A stretch of 64,000 bases of DNA, taken from the NCBI GenBank assembly GCA_946185535.1, contig CAMHJX010000001.1, forward strand, positions 1 through 64,000, written 5' to 3'. Positions 41,424 through 49,622 of this stretch are shown piece by piece. The notes under the pieces were generated by a model that worked only from the letters and a program-made list of their open reading frames with translations, did no database searches and was not told the DNA's origin. Positions within the stretch are counted from its first letter, which is position 1. The number at the start of each line of letters is the position of its first letter. A program made the translations under genes and the position numbers. This DNA is from an uncultured Bacteroidales bacterium (GTDB lineage Bacteria; Bacteroidota; Bacteroidia; Bacteroidales; F082).

Positions 41424-41924
41424 AGCATCAAAGTCACAAACAACGGCTGGTCACGCCTCAACGGCATTGAGCACCCCACCTTGCAGCTACTCCACGATGC
41501 CATCTGCGCCATACGAGACGCCAAACTCTCCGACTTGAAGCAAATTGGCTGCGTGGGGAGTTTCTTCAAAAACCCCGTGATTGAAAGGGAGCAATTTGAG
41601 GTCTTGCAGAAAGATTATCCAACGATACCACACTACGACGAGCCCAATGAAAAGGTGAAAGTGCCAGCGGGTTGGCTCATTGAGCATTGCGGCCCTTCGA
41701 TGCTTCGACTTTGCTCAGCAACCTCAGGCTCAGGGACCGCAGGGACAGCAAGTTGGAAAGGCTGGCGCAACGACTATGTGGGAGTATACGACAAGCAGTC
41801 GCTCGTCTTGGTGCATTATGGCGGTGGAAAAGGACACGACATCGTGGAACTCACCCACAGAATACAAGAATCCGTAGAGGAAAAGTTCGGGATTAGGATT
41901 AGCCCTGAAGTGAATTTTGTTTAG
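41424..41924 (+). pseudogene. murB 3' remnant (UDP-N-acetylenolpyruvoylglucosamine reductase), with inserted repeat
   Basis: Only the C-terminal MurB domain remains (about 165 codons; a full enzyme is about 340). Seen: DAICAIRDAKLSDLKQIGCVGSFFKNPV with the catalytic Ser of GSFFKNP, VKVPAGWLIEHCG, and the closing SVEEKFGIRISPEVNF with the catalytic Glu. The FAD-binding N-terminal domain is absent: the frame begins just after the stop of the preceding gene. Between EHCG and WKGWRN sit 20 extra residues encoded by 41694-41753, a repeat-derived segment with no frameshift. The remnant cannot bind FAD and is very unlikely to be active; a complete murB should lie elsewhere. Confidence 0.85.
41694..41753. 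repeat. repeat-derived in-frame insertion inside the murB remnant
   Basis: Sixty bp with CCCTTCGA and CAGGCTCAGGGACC, both shared with the 14591-14635 and 25608-25664 repeats. It adds 20 codons between two otherwise adjacent conserved MurB residues (G|W). Confidence 0.65.
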
Positions 41925-41980
41925 CGTTGATTTGCTTGTTGATGGCTTTCAGTTCTTCGGCATCCGTCACCGAAGACTTC
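41925..41980 (-). pseudogene. remnant A of a lost coiled-coil gene
   Basis: Directly after the ATPase stop, the minus strand reads KKSSVTDAEELKAINKQIN. The same words recur in remnant B (43416-43565, ADEIKATNKQIN). It lies between the ATPase and the murB stop. Confidence 0.55.
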
Positions 41981-43258
41981 TTAATAGGACAGGAGCCATT
42001 TCCAACCTGGAATCACTTCGATAGTACCGTGCTGGTCGGTGATGCTACATTCTTCTTCGTATGTGACGATGACACGACGACGGCAAGGATAAGCATTAGG
42101 CAGTTTCGTAAGCGCACCCACTTCTCTGGCCTTTGTCTGTTCGTCAGCTATAGAATAGGATACTTGCACAGCAAGTTCGTCCTCTGGTATATAAAAATCG
42201 ACTTCCACGTTGGAATGGTAGAAAAACACACGCTCATTGTCAGGATCATGCCCGTATTTCCTGAATAGCGACAAGGCCACGGCGTTCTCCAAAAGAGCGG
42301 TGTCGGCATTCAGTAATTGAAGCGAGAGCAGTCCGTTGTCAATGAAATAGTATTTGCATACGCTTTCTTTCTCCGCAAAGGCAGAAGCGATATTTCTCAG
42401 ACGCAACAGCAGCCAAGCATCTTCGGCGCAACTCACATAACTAGAAACCGTGGGAACGCTGATTCGCCCTGCAACGCTGGAGAGTATCTTTGACAAACGA
42501 GTGTAGGAGATGGGGCGCATCACACTCTCTGCCAGCTTCTTGATGAGCAGTTGAAGCAACTTGGAATTGGCAATGCCATGGCGTTGCACGATATCTCCAA
42601 GGTATATCTTCTGGTACACACTTGAGAGATACGCCCTTTTCACTGGCAAATGGATGGATTCAGGCAGGCCACCCCATGTCATGTACTCCCGATAGGCTTT
42701 CATGAAACGGGCTTTCGATTCGGTAGCAATCAGCGACGACTCATCGAAAGGCACTTGTGAATAGGAAAGGAACTCCCTGAAACTGAAAGGATAGACCTCA
42801 ACAGGAATATATCTTCCACCTAAAGCGGACAAGATTTCCTTTGACAGCATCTTGGCATTGCTACCCGTAATGAAAACATGATATTTCTTGTCGGCAAGGT
42901 TACGGGCGAATTTTTGCCAACCGTCCACATTCTGCATTTCATCAAGAAACAGCATAGGACGCTTCCCATACATCTCTTGATGACATTCGAGGATAAGGTT
43001 GAAATCCTCCGACGAAAAACTGCCAAGTCGCGTGTCCTCAAAGTCCAGATAGAGCATGTCGTCCCATCCATGACCTTCTTGGAGCAATTGACGAATCTTT
43101 TGGAAAAGCAGGAAAGACTTGCCCGAGCGCCTAACCCCAACAAAGACTTGCAGAGGAAAACCGTCGAGATCCGTGTCGCGTGGGAAAACATCGTACTTTT
43201 CAATATCCTTTTGATTATCGTATAGAACTTGACGCAGTTCGTTTCTTGATATTGCCAT
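41981..43258 (-). CDS. AAA family ATPase with DUF4143 domain
   Basis: 425 aa from ATG at 43258 (a TTG-started frame reaches 43264). Seen: GVRRSGKSFL Walker A at about 43-50, ILECHQEMYGKRPMLFLDEMQNV Walker B, SGKSF...TGSNAKMLSKEIL sensor-like motif, then DUF4143 with YMTWGGLPESI and a C-terminal nuclease-like fold segment (NVEVDFYIPEDELAVQVSYSI). This is the common DUF4143 family of Bacteroidota and Archaea, often scattered in variable loci. Role unknown; defence or regulation has been suggested by context only. It is flanked by broken copies of one gene, so it appears to have been inserted. Confidence 0.9.
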   Translation of the reverse strand: MAISRNELRQVLYDNQKDIEKYDVFPRDTDLDGFPLQVFVGVRRSGKSFLLFQKIRQLLQEGHGWDDMLYLDFEDTRLGSFSSEDFNLILECHQEMYGKRPMLFLDEMQNVDGWQKFARNLADKKYHVFITGSNAKMLSKEILSALGGRYIPVEVYPFSFREFLSYSQVPFDESSLIATESKARFMKAYREYMTWGGLPESIHLPVKRAYLSSVYQKIYLGDIVQRHGIANSKLLQLLIKKLAESVMRPISYTRLSKILSSVAGRISVPTVSSYVSCAEDAWLLLRLRNIASAFAEKESVCKYYFIDNGLLSLQLLNADTALLENAVALSLFRKYGHDPDNERVFFYHSNVEVDFYIPEDELAVQVSYSIADEQTKAREVGALTKLPNAYPCRRRVIVTYEEECSITDQHGTIEVIPGWKWLLSY

Positions 43259-43415
43259 GCTCAACCGTTTTAATTTTATAAACTACAACTTTACAAAACG
43301 ATGCAAAAGTATAAAATTTCATTTAAAACAACAAGAAAACCCAAACTTTTTTCAAGTCGTCAATAGAAAATGGCAAAACATGCGCGTACTAAACTCTTCG
43401 TGTATTGCGCTTCAA

Positions 43416-43565
43416 CTAATCCAAATCCCCCAAAATCATCTCATGATAATCGCGGATGGAGTCCCTGTTTAGGCTTGCATAAAGACGGATATCGCTTTTC
43501 AGCTTCCCGATTTCTTCCTGCAAGGCGTTGATTTGCTTGTTGGTGGCTTTGATTTCGTCAGCACT
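43416..43565 (-). pseudogene. remnant B of a lost coiled-coil gene (C-terminal part)
   Basis: About 49 codons on the minus strand end in a TAG at 43416-43418: ADEIKATNKQINALQEEIGK, then LKSDIRLYASLNRDSIRDYH and EMILGDLD. No start codon or promoter fits. The beginning matches remnant A, the end matches the YEMVLGDLE found after the gene at 43836-44438. Confidence 0.6.
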
Positions 43566-43575
43566 AGTGAATAAT

Positions 43576-43668
43576 TGCACGTTCTAAAGTGCAATTTAGT
43601 AAATATATTGCACTTTGTAAAATGCATTTTTATATAAATTTCGCGCTTCACGAAGTGCATTTGAAAAA
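43576..43668. promoter_or_regulatory. cluster of GTGCA/TGCAC sites upstream of the DUF4143 gene
   Basis: AAAGTGCAAT (43586-43595) and ATTGCACTTT (43607-43616) form a perfect 10-bp inverted repeat; further TTGCAC and GTGCATT half-sites lie at about 43575 and 43658. The AT-rich stretch 43570-43740 holds no gene, so it is a plausible operator region. Confidence 0.5.
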
Positions 43669-43835
43669 TAATTACTATCTATTCTTATGAATTGTTTAAT
43701 TCAATTACAAATAATTTACAATTTTTATTTAATTCATTAAACAAAAATGCAACAATCAACTCATTTTGTTGTAAAAGGGCTTATTTACATCTATGTATGC
43801 GACACTCACTCCAAATCCCCAAGAACCATCTCATA

Positions 43836-44438
43836 TCACAGGAACAGGAGCGCTAAGATGCCAAACAACAGCATTATTCCAACAATGCCAATCAGCCAAT
43901 ACACCATAATCCTGCCCGAAGGGGACATTTTTTTCAGTCCTTTCTGTTCGTTGGCTTCGAGCAGGTGGACAATATCTCCATCATCGGGAAACAGGTATCG
44001 TGCCTTTCCCAAACACTCTTTGTATTTTGCAAAATAGGCATCTTTGACCTCATCTGCATCAAAGCCTTGTGTTTTCGGCTTGAGTGCCAAGATGAACTCT
44101 ATCAAATCAGTCTTGGTGTTTGGAACAGGAAAGTTCCTGATGATTCCTGCCACCACTTCATCTGTGTCGTCGTACACATGATTCTCATCCCAAATGCTCG
44201 CCTTTCTGTTTGACTGTGCCTTTGCCTTCTCCATTTCCACCACTGCATTAGCATATCTTTCCTTGCACTCGCGTGTGGCTTTTTCAATGGCTTTAGCCAA
44301 CTTTTCCATTGAAGAACCAGCTTTCATCCCTTCAAATGTGCTGCCGCAATACGGGCATTTGCCCTGCAGGCCCTCAATATTGGCACCACATGAGGGACAT
44401 TTCTTCACTGTCAAATTTTTTGTTTTTTCGTTGTACAT
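43836..44438 (-). CDS. zinc-ribbon protein with C-terminal membrane segment
   Basis: 200 aa. Seen: CPSCGANIEGLQGKCPYCGS, two CxxC pairs forming a zinc ribbon at about 14-32, a helical middle (KAIEKATRECKERYANAVVEMEKAK), a domain ending KARYLFPDDGDIVHLLEAN, and one hydrophobic C-terminal segment at about 178-199. Prediction: held in the membrane with the ribbon in the cytoplasm. Function unknown. Its TGA is followed by an in-frame scrap YEMVLGDLE that matches the end of remnant B. A terminator separates it from the NTPase gene upstream. Confidence 0.75.
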   Translation of the reverse strand: MYNEKTKNLTVKKCPSCGANIEGLQGKCPYCGSTFEGMKAGSSMEKLAKAIEKATRECKERYANAVVEMEKAKAQSNRKASIWDENHVYDDTDEVVAGIIRNFPVPNTKTDLIEFILALKPKTQGFDADEVKDAYFAKYKECLGKARYLFPDDGDIVHLLEANEQKGLKKMSPSGRIMVYWLIGIVGIMLLFGILALLFL

Positions 44439-44465
44439 ATTGCAAAATGTTACTTAGGAAACATA

Positions 44466-44495
44466 AAAGACCCCGCAGGTTGAGTGCGGGGTTTC
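44466..44495 (-). terminator. terminator after the P-loop NTPase
   Basis: GACCCCGCA.../TGCGGGGTT stem; on the minus strand it is followed by TCTTTTAT. It lies between 44537 and 44438. Confidence 0.6.
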
Positions 44496-44536
44496 TACAA
44501 CATTAAAACTCATTAAAAAAGGTTGTTTGTTTTACT

Positions 44537-45025
44537 TCAATTATTGATGTAATCATCGATGATGTCTTTCAGTTTCGATGCCAAGAAAGAAGACTGTGGG
44601 TAGTTTTTCGCATAGTTTTTGGGGGCGACCAAGTGTCCTTTTGATGCTCTTTTCGCCACAGGAATGTCGGCAACCTTTTTCCAAATGATGTTTTCGGTCA
44701 TCGGGAAAGTCTTGTCAATGAAGTAATTCATTGCTATGACAGGTCCGCCGTCCGTTCGCGTGGGTGATACGGCAATGTCGCACGGGTTGTCTTCGAAGAA
44801 AGCCACATTGCCCTCCACAACGTCCAAAGTGTCACCGTTGAAGGCGAAGTCGATTTTTGAGCCTTTATACGTGATTTGGACACGTGTCTTGTTGGCAGGT
44901 GCTGTTGTTCCAGTCAGCAAGTAATACAGTATCCTTAGCGTTGTAGTCTTGCCCGAATTGCCCGTGCCGAAAAGGATGATATTGGCTTTGGAGACAAACT
45001 GGTTTTTTATGATTCTTCTTGCCAT
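44537..45025 (-). CDS. small P-loop NTPase
   Basis: 162 aa. Seen: KANIILFGTGNSGKTTTLRILYYLL with a Walker A GTGNSGKTT at about 21-29, then DIAVSPTRTDGGPV and a C-terminal helix (KLKDIIDDYINN). The Walker B strand and partner motifs were not clearly located, so family placement is open (ATPase or GTPase of the KAP/ArgK/MTA-like size). It follows the lipoprotein at 45038-45604 by only 12 bp, so both are probably one operon. The first residues (MARRIIKNQFVSK) are basic. Confidence 0.7.
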   Translation of the reverse strand: MARRIIKNQFVSKANIILFGTGNSGKTTTLRILYYLLTGTTAPANKTRVQITYKGSKIDFAFNGDTLDVVEGNVAFFEDNPCDIAVSPTRTDGGPVIAMNYFIDKTFPMTENIIWKKVADIPVAKRASKGHLVAPKNYAKNYPQSSFLASKLKDIIDDYINN

Positions 45026-45037
45026 ACGCTTTGTTCT

Positions 45038-45604
45038 TTATTGTTTTGTATATTTAAACCCTTCAAAATAGTTAATCTGTACATATTTAGCTTTTGAAAG
45101 TACATCAAAGTTTCTTTCTTGATAATGAATATTGGCAGATAATCTGCAAACATCCCCCTTTTTAAAATCATTACTGTTCGTTGTTGTTCCATCTGTTCTT
45201 TTATATTCGGAGCCATCGCTTTTAATTTCCAGCATGTTTTCATCAAAGAGGGTTAGTTTTCCATAAATATAATTAAAATCCTCCGGCGCATCTTCCAACG
45301 CTTCAAGAGTAACAGTAGCAATTACATAACTCGGAACAGCTGTTTCATCTGTTTGAGACAAAGCAACACTTTTTACTTCGAAATAGTCTCTTAATGAAAA
45401 AAAACTATCTTTTTCATCAGGAAGTGCTTTCCCGTAATTAATGGCAGGAGTAGCTGGCTCGTATAATTTCGCATCTAATACTGCCTTTTCTTTTTCTTCC
45501 CTTTCTCTAACACTTTCGGCAAGGGTTTTGTGTTTGTTGCCTCCGCCACAGGAGACCAATGCCATCGAAATGACGGCCAACATGACTAAAGTTAATTTCT
45601 TCAT
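45038..45604 (-). CDS. hypothetical lipoprotein
   Basis: 188 aa. Seen: lipobox (ISMALVSCGGG), charged region KTLAESVREREEKEKAV, then a beta-rich domain with YGKALPDEKDSFFSLRDYFEVKSVALSQ and SANIHYQERNFD. Function unknown. It heads the operon with the NTPase (12-bp gap). Its leader shares a near-identical 40-bp block with that of the gene at 45719-47065, so the two genes may share control. Confidence 0.7.
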   Translation of the reverse strand: MKKLTLVMLAVISMALVSCGGGNKHKTLAESVREREEKEKAVLDAKLYEPATPAINYGKALPDEKDSFFSLRDYFEVKSVALSQTDETAVPSYVIATVTLEALEDAPEDFNYIYGKLTLFDENMLEIKSDGSEYKRTDGTTTNSNDFKKGDVCRLSANIHYQERNFDVLSKAKYVQINYFEGFKYTKQ

Positions 45605-45640
45605 TTTCTTATCCCTAAATCCGTGTCGGGCGCAACTTTT
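45601..45640 (-). repeat. duplicated leader, copy 1
   Basis: TTCTTATCCCTAAATCCGTG...CGGGCGCAACTTTT, matched at 47062-47101 apart from a few changes. Both lie just upstream of start codons. Confidence 0.6.
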
Positions 45641-45718
45641 GGTTATTTAATAGTACATTTTGCTTTCAATCATTCAACACATAAGTTACTCTGCGTAAAG
45701 GGACTAGCCTCATTCACG

Positions 45719-47065
45719 TTATGGTCTTGTTTCTGACAATTCTTTTCTCTTGTCCTCATAGATTTTCTCATGAAAGGCCGCCGCTTCTTCAGTAAGATAC
45801 TTTAAGCAATGACGCACTGAGGTATTATAATATAAATCCAATGATTTGCGGTCAGTTTGCGCCCTCATTGTATTGTCAAGAATACCCCATAATTCATTCC
45901 ATCTTTTTTGAAATGCATCTTGAATAAGCTTGTACTCTCCCCTATTCGTATTCTTTTGATTGATTATTTTTATGTTCTCATTATATAGATTATGCACTTC
46001 ATCCAAGTCTTTAGCGTTTTTGAAACTCGATATCACATCATTCAATATGGGCTCAAAAATCTCGGCCACATATTCTGCGACAGAATCAGCTGTAGCCTTT
46101 TTTATGTAACAATCGTCGGAAAAAACCTGATCACCATCTAACATGTCACTGTATAATTCAGTAAACTCATAAAAATTATGTTTCTGACAATTTAATTTTT
46201 TTTTGCATTCTTCGAATGAGTATAATTGTCCATCAGGTATTTGACGAAGATAACTGTACGTGCTCTCTTGGTCAATAAAATCCTTATCAAATCGTTTCCT
46301 GTCTATTTCACCAGGCAAAAGAGGTTCGACTCTGTCGTAAAAATGCATCACATATTTATAAAAACAATAGCCGTTTTCGATTAGTTCTGGCTGGGAAACA
46401 TCTCCTTTCAATAGTTTGTCGATTAATGCTTTTGCTTTGGGAGTAGGCTGAATGTAGTTTCTTCTTTTATCTAAAATCTTATTGCTAACAATGCCGTTCT
46501 GTATTATATGCTTTTCGTTATTGAAAGTTAAATAACCAGATACTTTTCCATCATTATCACGTTTGAAATCCGTACCATCAGACTTTGATGATAGGCTAAC
46601 TATTCTATTGTTAGCAATATTAATCAAATAATCAGAATTTTCTTTGCTGTTTCCCCAGTTTATATACTTTTTCAGATCCCAAATACCCACAGGAAGGCCA
46701 TCCTGTAGTTTTCCCTTGGCATGCTCCTCTATGTATCGTGATGCAATGGGTTGTTTTACTTTATAATTACGTGAATAATCACCTTGCAATACTCCATCAA
46801 CATAGTTCATTGTTTTGGTTTCCATGAATCCTTCACCTTTTTGGTCCATCTGATTTACCTTCTTTGTCCAATTGCCATGCATCACCTTGTTTTCGTTCTC
46901 ATCATAATAATAGTGATAGGTAATTGTGCCTTCTTTCTCGTTTAAATAGTTTAGCACAGGCTCGGTCTCGGTTAGGATTTGCCAGTTTTGTGCAAATGCG
47001 TTTGACGCAATCATCATAGTCACAATAAAAAGCAAAGCGACATCCATTATTGTGGTTTTCTTCAT
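45719..47065 (-). CDS. secreted protein, hypothetical
   Basis: 448 aa. Seen: signal peptide (MKKTTIMDVALLFIVTMMIASNAFAQ), then repeated strand motifs (GTITYHYYYDENENKVMHGNW, GVLQGDYSRNYKV, LPVGIWDLKKYINW) that resemble MORN-like hairpins, and a helical C-terminal part rich in Lys and Asn. Base composition is AT-rich compared with the core genes. No family assigned. Its leader is a copy of that of 45038-45604. It may be a surface or periplasmic protein of the same regulon. Confidence 0.65.
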   Translation of the reverse strand: MKKTTIMDVALLFIVTMMIASNAFAQNWQILTETEPVLNYLNEKEGTITYHYYYDENENKVMHGNWTKKVNQMDQKGEGFMETKTMNYVDGVLQGDYSRNYKVKQPIASRYIEEHAKGKLQDGLPVGIWDLKKYINWGNSKENSDYLINIANNRIVSLSSKSDGTDFKRDNDGKVSGYLTFNNEKHIIQNGIVSNKILDKRRNYIQPTPKAKALIDKLLKGDVSQPELIENGYCFYKYVMHFYDRVEPLLPGEIDRKRFDKDFIDQESTYSYLRQIPDGQLYSFEECKKKLNCQKHNFYEFTELYSDMLDGDQVFSDDCYIKKATADSVAEYVAEIFEPILNDVISSFKNAKDLDEVHNLYNENIKIINQKNTNRGEYKLIQDAFQKRWNELWGILDNTMRAQTDRKSLDLYYNTSVRHCLKYLTEEAAAFHEKIYEDKRKELSETRP

Positions 47066-47101
47066 TTTCTTATCCCTAAATTCGTGACGGGAGCAACTTT
47101 T
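47062..47101 (-). repeat. duplicated leader, copy 2
   Basis: TTCTTATCCCTAAATTCGTGACGGGAGCAACTTTT, the counterpart of 45601-45640. Confidence 0.6.
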
Positions 47102-47213
47102 AAGTTAGTTTGTTAATTGGGTTAGTTGTTTACCACTTGCAAATAACTTAAAAATAATCCGTTTCCCACCAGTTCATTTTGGTTCACTTCGTTTTGGATT
47201 GAAAGCCAGTTGT

Positions 47214-49508
47214 TTAGTCCGCATCCCGCACCAGACGTACCGAGAGGCCGTCGCCACGGTGACCGCGGGCGTCCATGAAAACAACATCGTTGCCAAAAAC
47301 CAGATGATAGGCGTCTTCGGCGGCTGCATTCGAAGAGTGATAGCATCCCAAATCCATAAGAACACCATCAATGCTGCGTGCACCAGCCATGGGCAAATAC
47401 ACCGCTCCGGCAGGTTCCAGCATCTGCTGCCAGTCGGAAAGGCTGATGATATTGCTGTTGAAACTGGCTTCCGTCATATTGACCGAATTCAACTGATAGG
47501 TGTTCACTTTCCAATAGTCGGGCAACAATACTATCCCATTTATACTGTTTACCTGCGCCTTGGCAAATCGAATGCCCGAGACGGTGTTGCGAACGAAGAG
47601 CAAATACACCCAATCCTCCATTCTAGGCGTGCGCCAATGGTGTTCCTTATTGCCGCCGTTCGCGATGGTGTTGTAACCCCAATCTGCCTTGCCTGTTTGG
47701 TCGAAAAGATTATAGGATGCCTTGCCGTAAGCCAGATGCATGGCGTTGCTTTGGGTATCCTTGTTGCCGCTCCAAGGCTGCCAGTTCACCGCGCCATGGT
47801 CATAACCGCTCGTCGCCCAACCGAACAAGTCAATCCAACCACTATTGGTCTCCGAAATCTTTTCGTTGTCTTTCCCAATAAAATCGTATTGGTGCTCTGC
47901 AAAACGCCACGTTCCCGTCGAGGCTTGATACTGCAGGTTGCCTTTCGAGAACCGCACCTGTTTGCCTTCGCCTACGGAGAAAAACCCCGCCAAAGCGCCT
48001 TCCTCCATAGAAACGTTAGCACTAGAAGGCAAAGTTTCAAAGACCATTTCGTTGCCGTAGGTCGTACCCGCCGTAGTCATCAGATAGGCCCTGACGAAAT
48101 AAGTGGTATTGGGGCGTAGCCCCGTCATGACGATGCTATCGCCCTTCCTATTGCAAGAGATATGCCTGCCATGTATGGTTGGACCATGAAGCATTCCCCA
48201 ACACAGCCCCAGTTCCACTCCCGCGTTATAGCCTTTTCCCAACACATTCATTCCGCCTATTGCAGTGGCATCTGTAATCCCTGCAACGGGCAAGGTCGTT
48301 ATTGCGGGAGCTACAATCCACTCCAAACTGTCGTAAGCGGCTTGGCTGATCTTGTGCTTCTGATAGTCTTCCTTGTACGACCTGCAACTGCCACATATTT
48401 GGTCCATGGCCATTTTTTCCATCGTTTGACGGTAGTTGTTGGTTTGGCCGATAAAAGCCAGCCATTCCTGGCTGTTGCTTGGATACAGCGCTCCCATCTC
48501 ATTACATAAGGTCGTCACATCCATACTGGTTTTTACCAACCTTGCCAAAAGTACCTCCCGGTATTCTTTACCCTGCTGTGCTTCACGGGCAACCGCCTCA
48601 TACAAATTATTTGTATGCCATTGGGCTTCATCCAGATGCTTCTTCTGGTCAACGGTCATGCCACTCGTCAAGTTCTCAGAGGATTCTATATTAGCGGCAG
48701 TTTTTTTCAAGGCAAGCACAACACAAAGCGTTGCCAACAGCAACAGCCCAATAAAAGGAAGTGCCCTACGCAATCGGTCACTACGCCCCAAAGCCTTGTG
48801 CACCGCCTCCATGTCGGCATAGCGCCGCTCGGGATCTTCGCGTGTGCATTTGGTCGCAATGTGGCGGTAACGATGAGGAAAAATCTCACGAAGCAACAAG
48901 CCAAACGAGTAAATGTCAGCACGCCAATCAATTACATTCTCACGCCGCTTTTGCTCAGGCGCCATATATTTGTAGGTGCCAGCGGATTGTTTCAGAATGG
49001 CATAGTCATCGGCATCGGAGAGGCCGAAGTCGATGATCTTCACGTTGTTGCCGTTGCGGGTGATGAGGATATTGCTCGGCTTCAGGTCGCGGTGCACAAC
49101 CTGCTTGCTGTGGATGTAGGCCAAGGCGTCAACAAGTTGGTCTACCACCTTGCGACGGGCTTCTTTGGATGGATTGCCTTCCAAAAAGGCGTCGAGTCTC
49201 ATCCCGTCGACATATTCCATCACGATACAGGGACCGAGTTCGTCGTTCATCTCCTTGGCGAAGGCCTTCACGATGTTAGGGTGGTCGAGTTGTGCAGACA
49301 AATCAAACTCTTTCTTCAGCAATTCGATATAGGCCTGCAGGTCGCGGTACTCGGGTTTCAACCCTTTCAGGATGAACCACTTGCCTTGTCGGCGCATCTT
49401 CACCACCTGGTTGAAACCCCGCAATGAAATGGACTCGTAAACCGTCATCATGTCTGTCGCGGTGATGAAATTGCCATCGATGATTCCCGAATTGCTGCTT
49501 TCGTCCAT
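47214..49508 (-). CDS. receptor-like Ser/Thr protein kinase with extracytoplasmic lectin-like domain
   Basis: 764 aa from the ATG at 49508; a longer open frame upstream overlaps the divergent gene and lacks sense. Seen: kinase domain about 20-240 with Lys48 (FILKGLK), catalytic loop HRDLKPSN at 139-146, DFG at 160-162 and YMAPEQ; no clear glycine loop. One membrane helix at about 251-267 (FIGLLLLATLCVVLAL), a helical and fibronectin-like part (LGLCWGMLHGPT..TGLRPNTTYFVRAYLMTTAGTTY), then a FISUMP/C-type-lectin-like domain (KQVRFSKGNLQYQASTGTW...GHRGDGLSVRLV). Prediction: phosphorylates cytoplasmic targets in response to a ligand outside. A -7 box at 49523-49530 fixes the start. Confidence 0.85.
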   Translation of the reverse strand: MDESSNSGIIDGNFITATDMMTVYESISLRGFNQVVKMRRQGKWFILKGLKPEYRDLQAYIELLKKEFDLSAQLDHPNIVKAFAKEMNDELGPCIVMEYVDGMRLDAFLEGNPSKEARRKVVDQLVDALAYIHSKQVVHRDLKPSNILITRNGNNVKIIDFGLSDADDYAILKQSAGTYKYMAPEQKRRENVIDWRADIYSFGLLLREIFPHRYRHIATKCTREDPERRYADMEAVHKALGRSDRLRRALPFIGLLLLATLCVVLALKKTAANIESSENLTSGMTVDQKKHLDEAQWHTNNLYEAVAREAQQGKEYREVLLARLVKTSMDVTTLCNEMGALYPSNSQEWLAFIGQTNNYRQTMEKMAMDQICGSCRSYKEDYQKHKISQAAYDSLEWIVAPAITTLPVAGITDATAIGGMNVLGKGYNAGVELGLCWGMLHGPTIHGRHISCNRKGDSIVMTGLRPNTTYFVRAYLMTTAGTTYGNEMVFETLPSSANVSMEEGALAGFFSVGEGKQVRFSKGNLQYQASTGTWRFAEHQYDFIGKDNEKISETNSGWIDLFGWATSGYDHGAVNWQPWSGNKDTQSNAMHLAYGKASYNLFDQTGKADWGYNTIANGGNKEHHWRTPRMEDWVYLLFVRNTVSGIRFAKAQVNSINGIVLLPDYWKVNTYQLNSVNMTEASFNSNIISLSDWQQMLEPAGAVYLPMAGARSIDGVLMDLGCYHSSNAAAEDAYHLVFGNDVVFMDARGHRGDGLSVRLVRDAD

Positions 49509-49522
49509 AGCCAATTTTTCCG

Positions 49523-49530
49523 CAAATTTA
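49523..49530 (-). promoter_or_regulatory. -7 box of the kinase gene
   Basis: Reverse complement TAAATTTG, 15 bp upstream of the ATG at 49508, so the leader is very short. Confidence 0.5.
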
Positions 49531-49622
49531 CAAGAATTATGAGTACATCGGCAAAATGAACTGAAATGAACTGCGACATTTCGGAAAAGAAATCGCATTT
49601 TTGCACCATAATTTGAATCACC

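Noticed and set aside
41981-43258. Transposase or resolvase assignment for the DUF4143 gene
   Set aside because: It has Walker A/B and DUF4143 features, with no transposase catalytic triad or terminal repeats.
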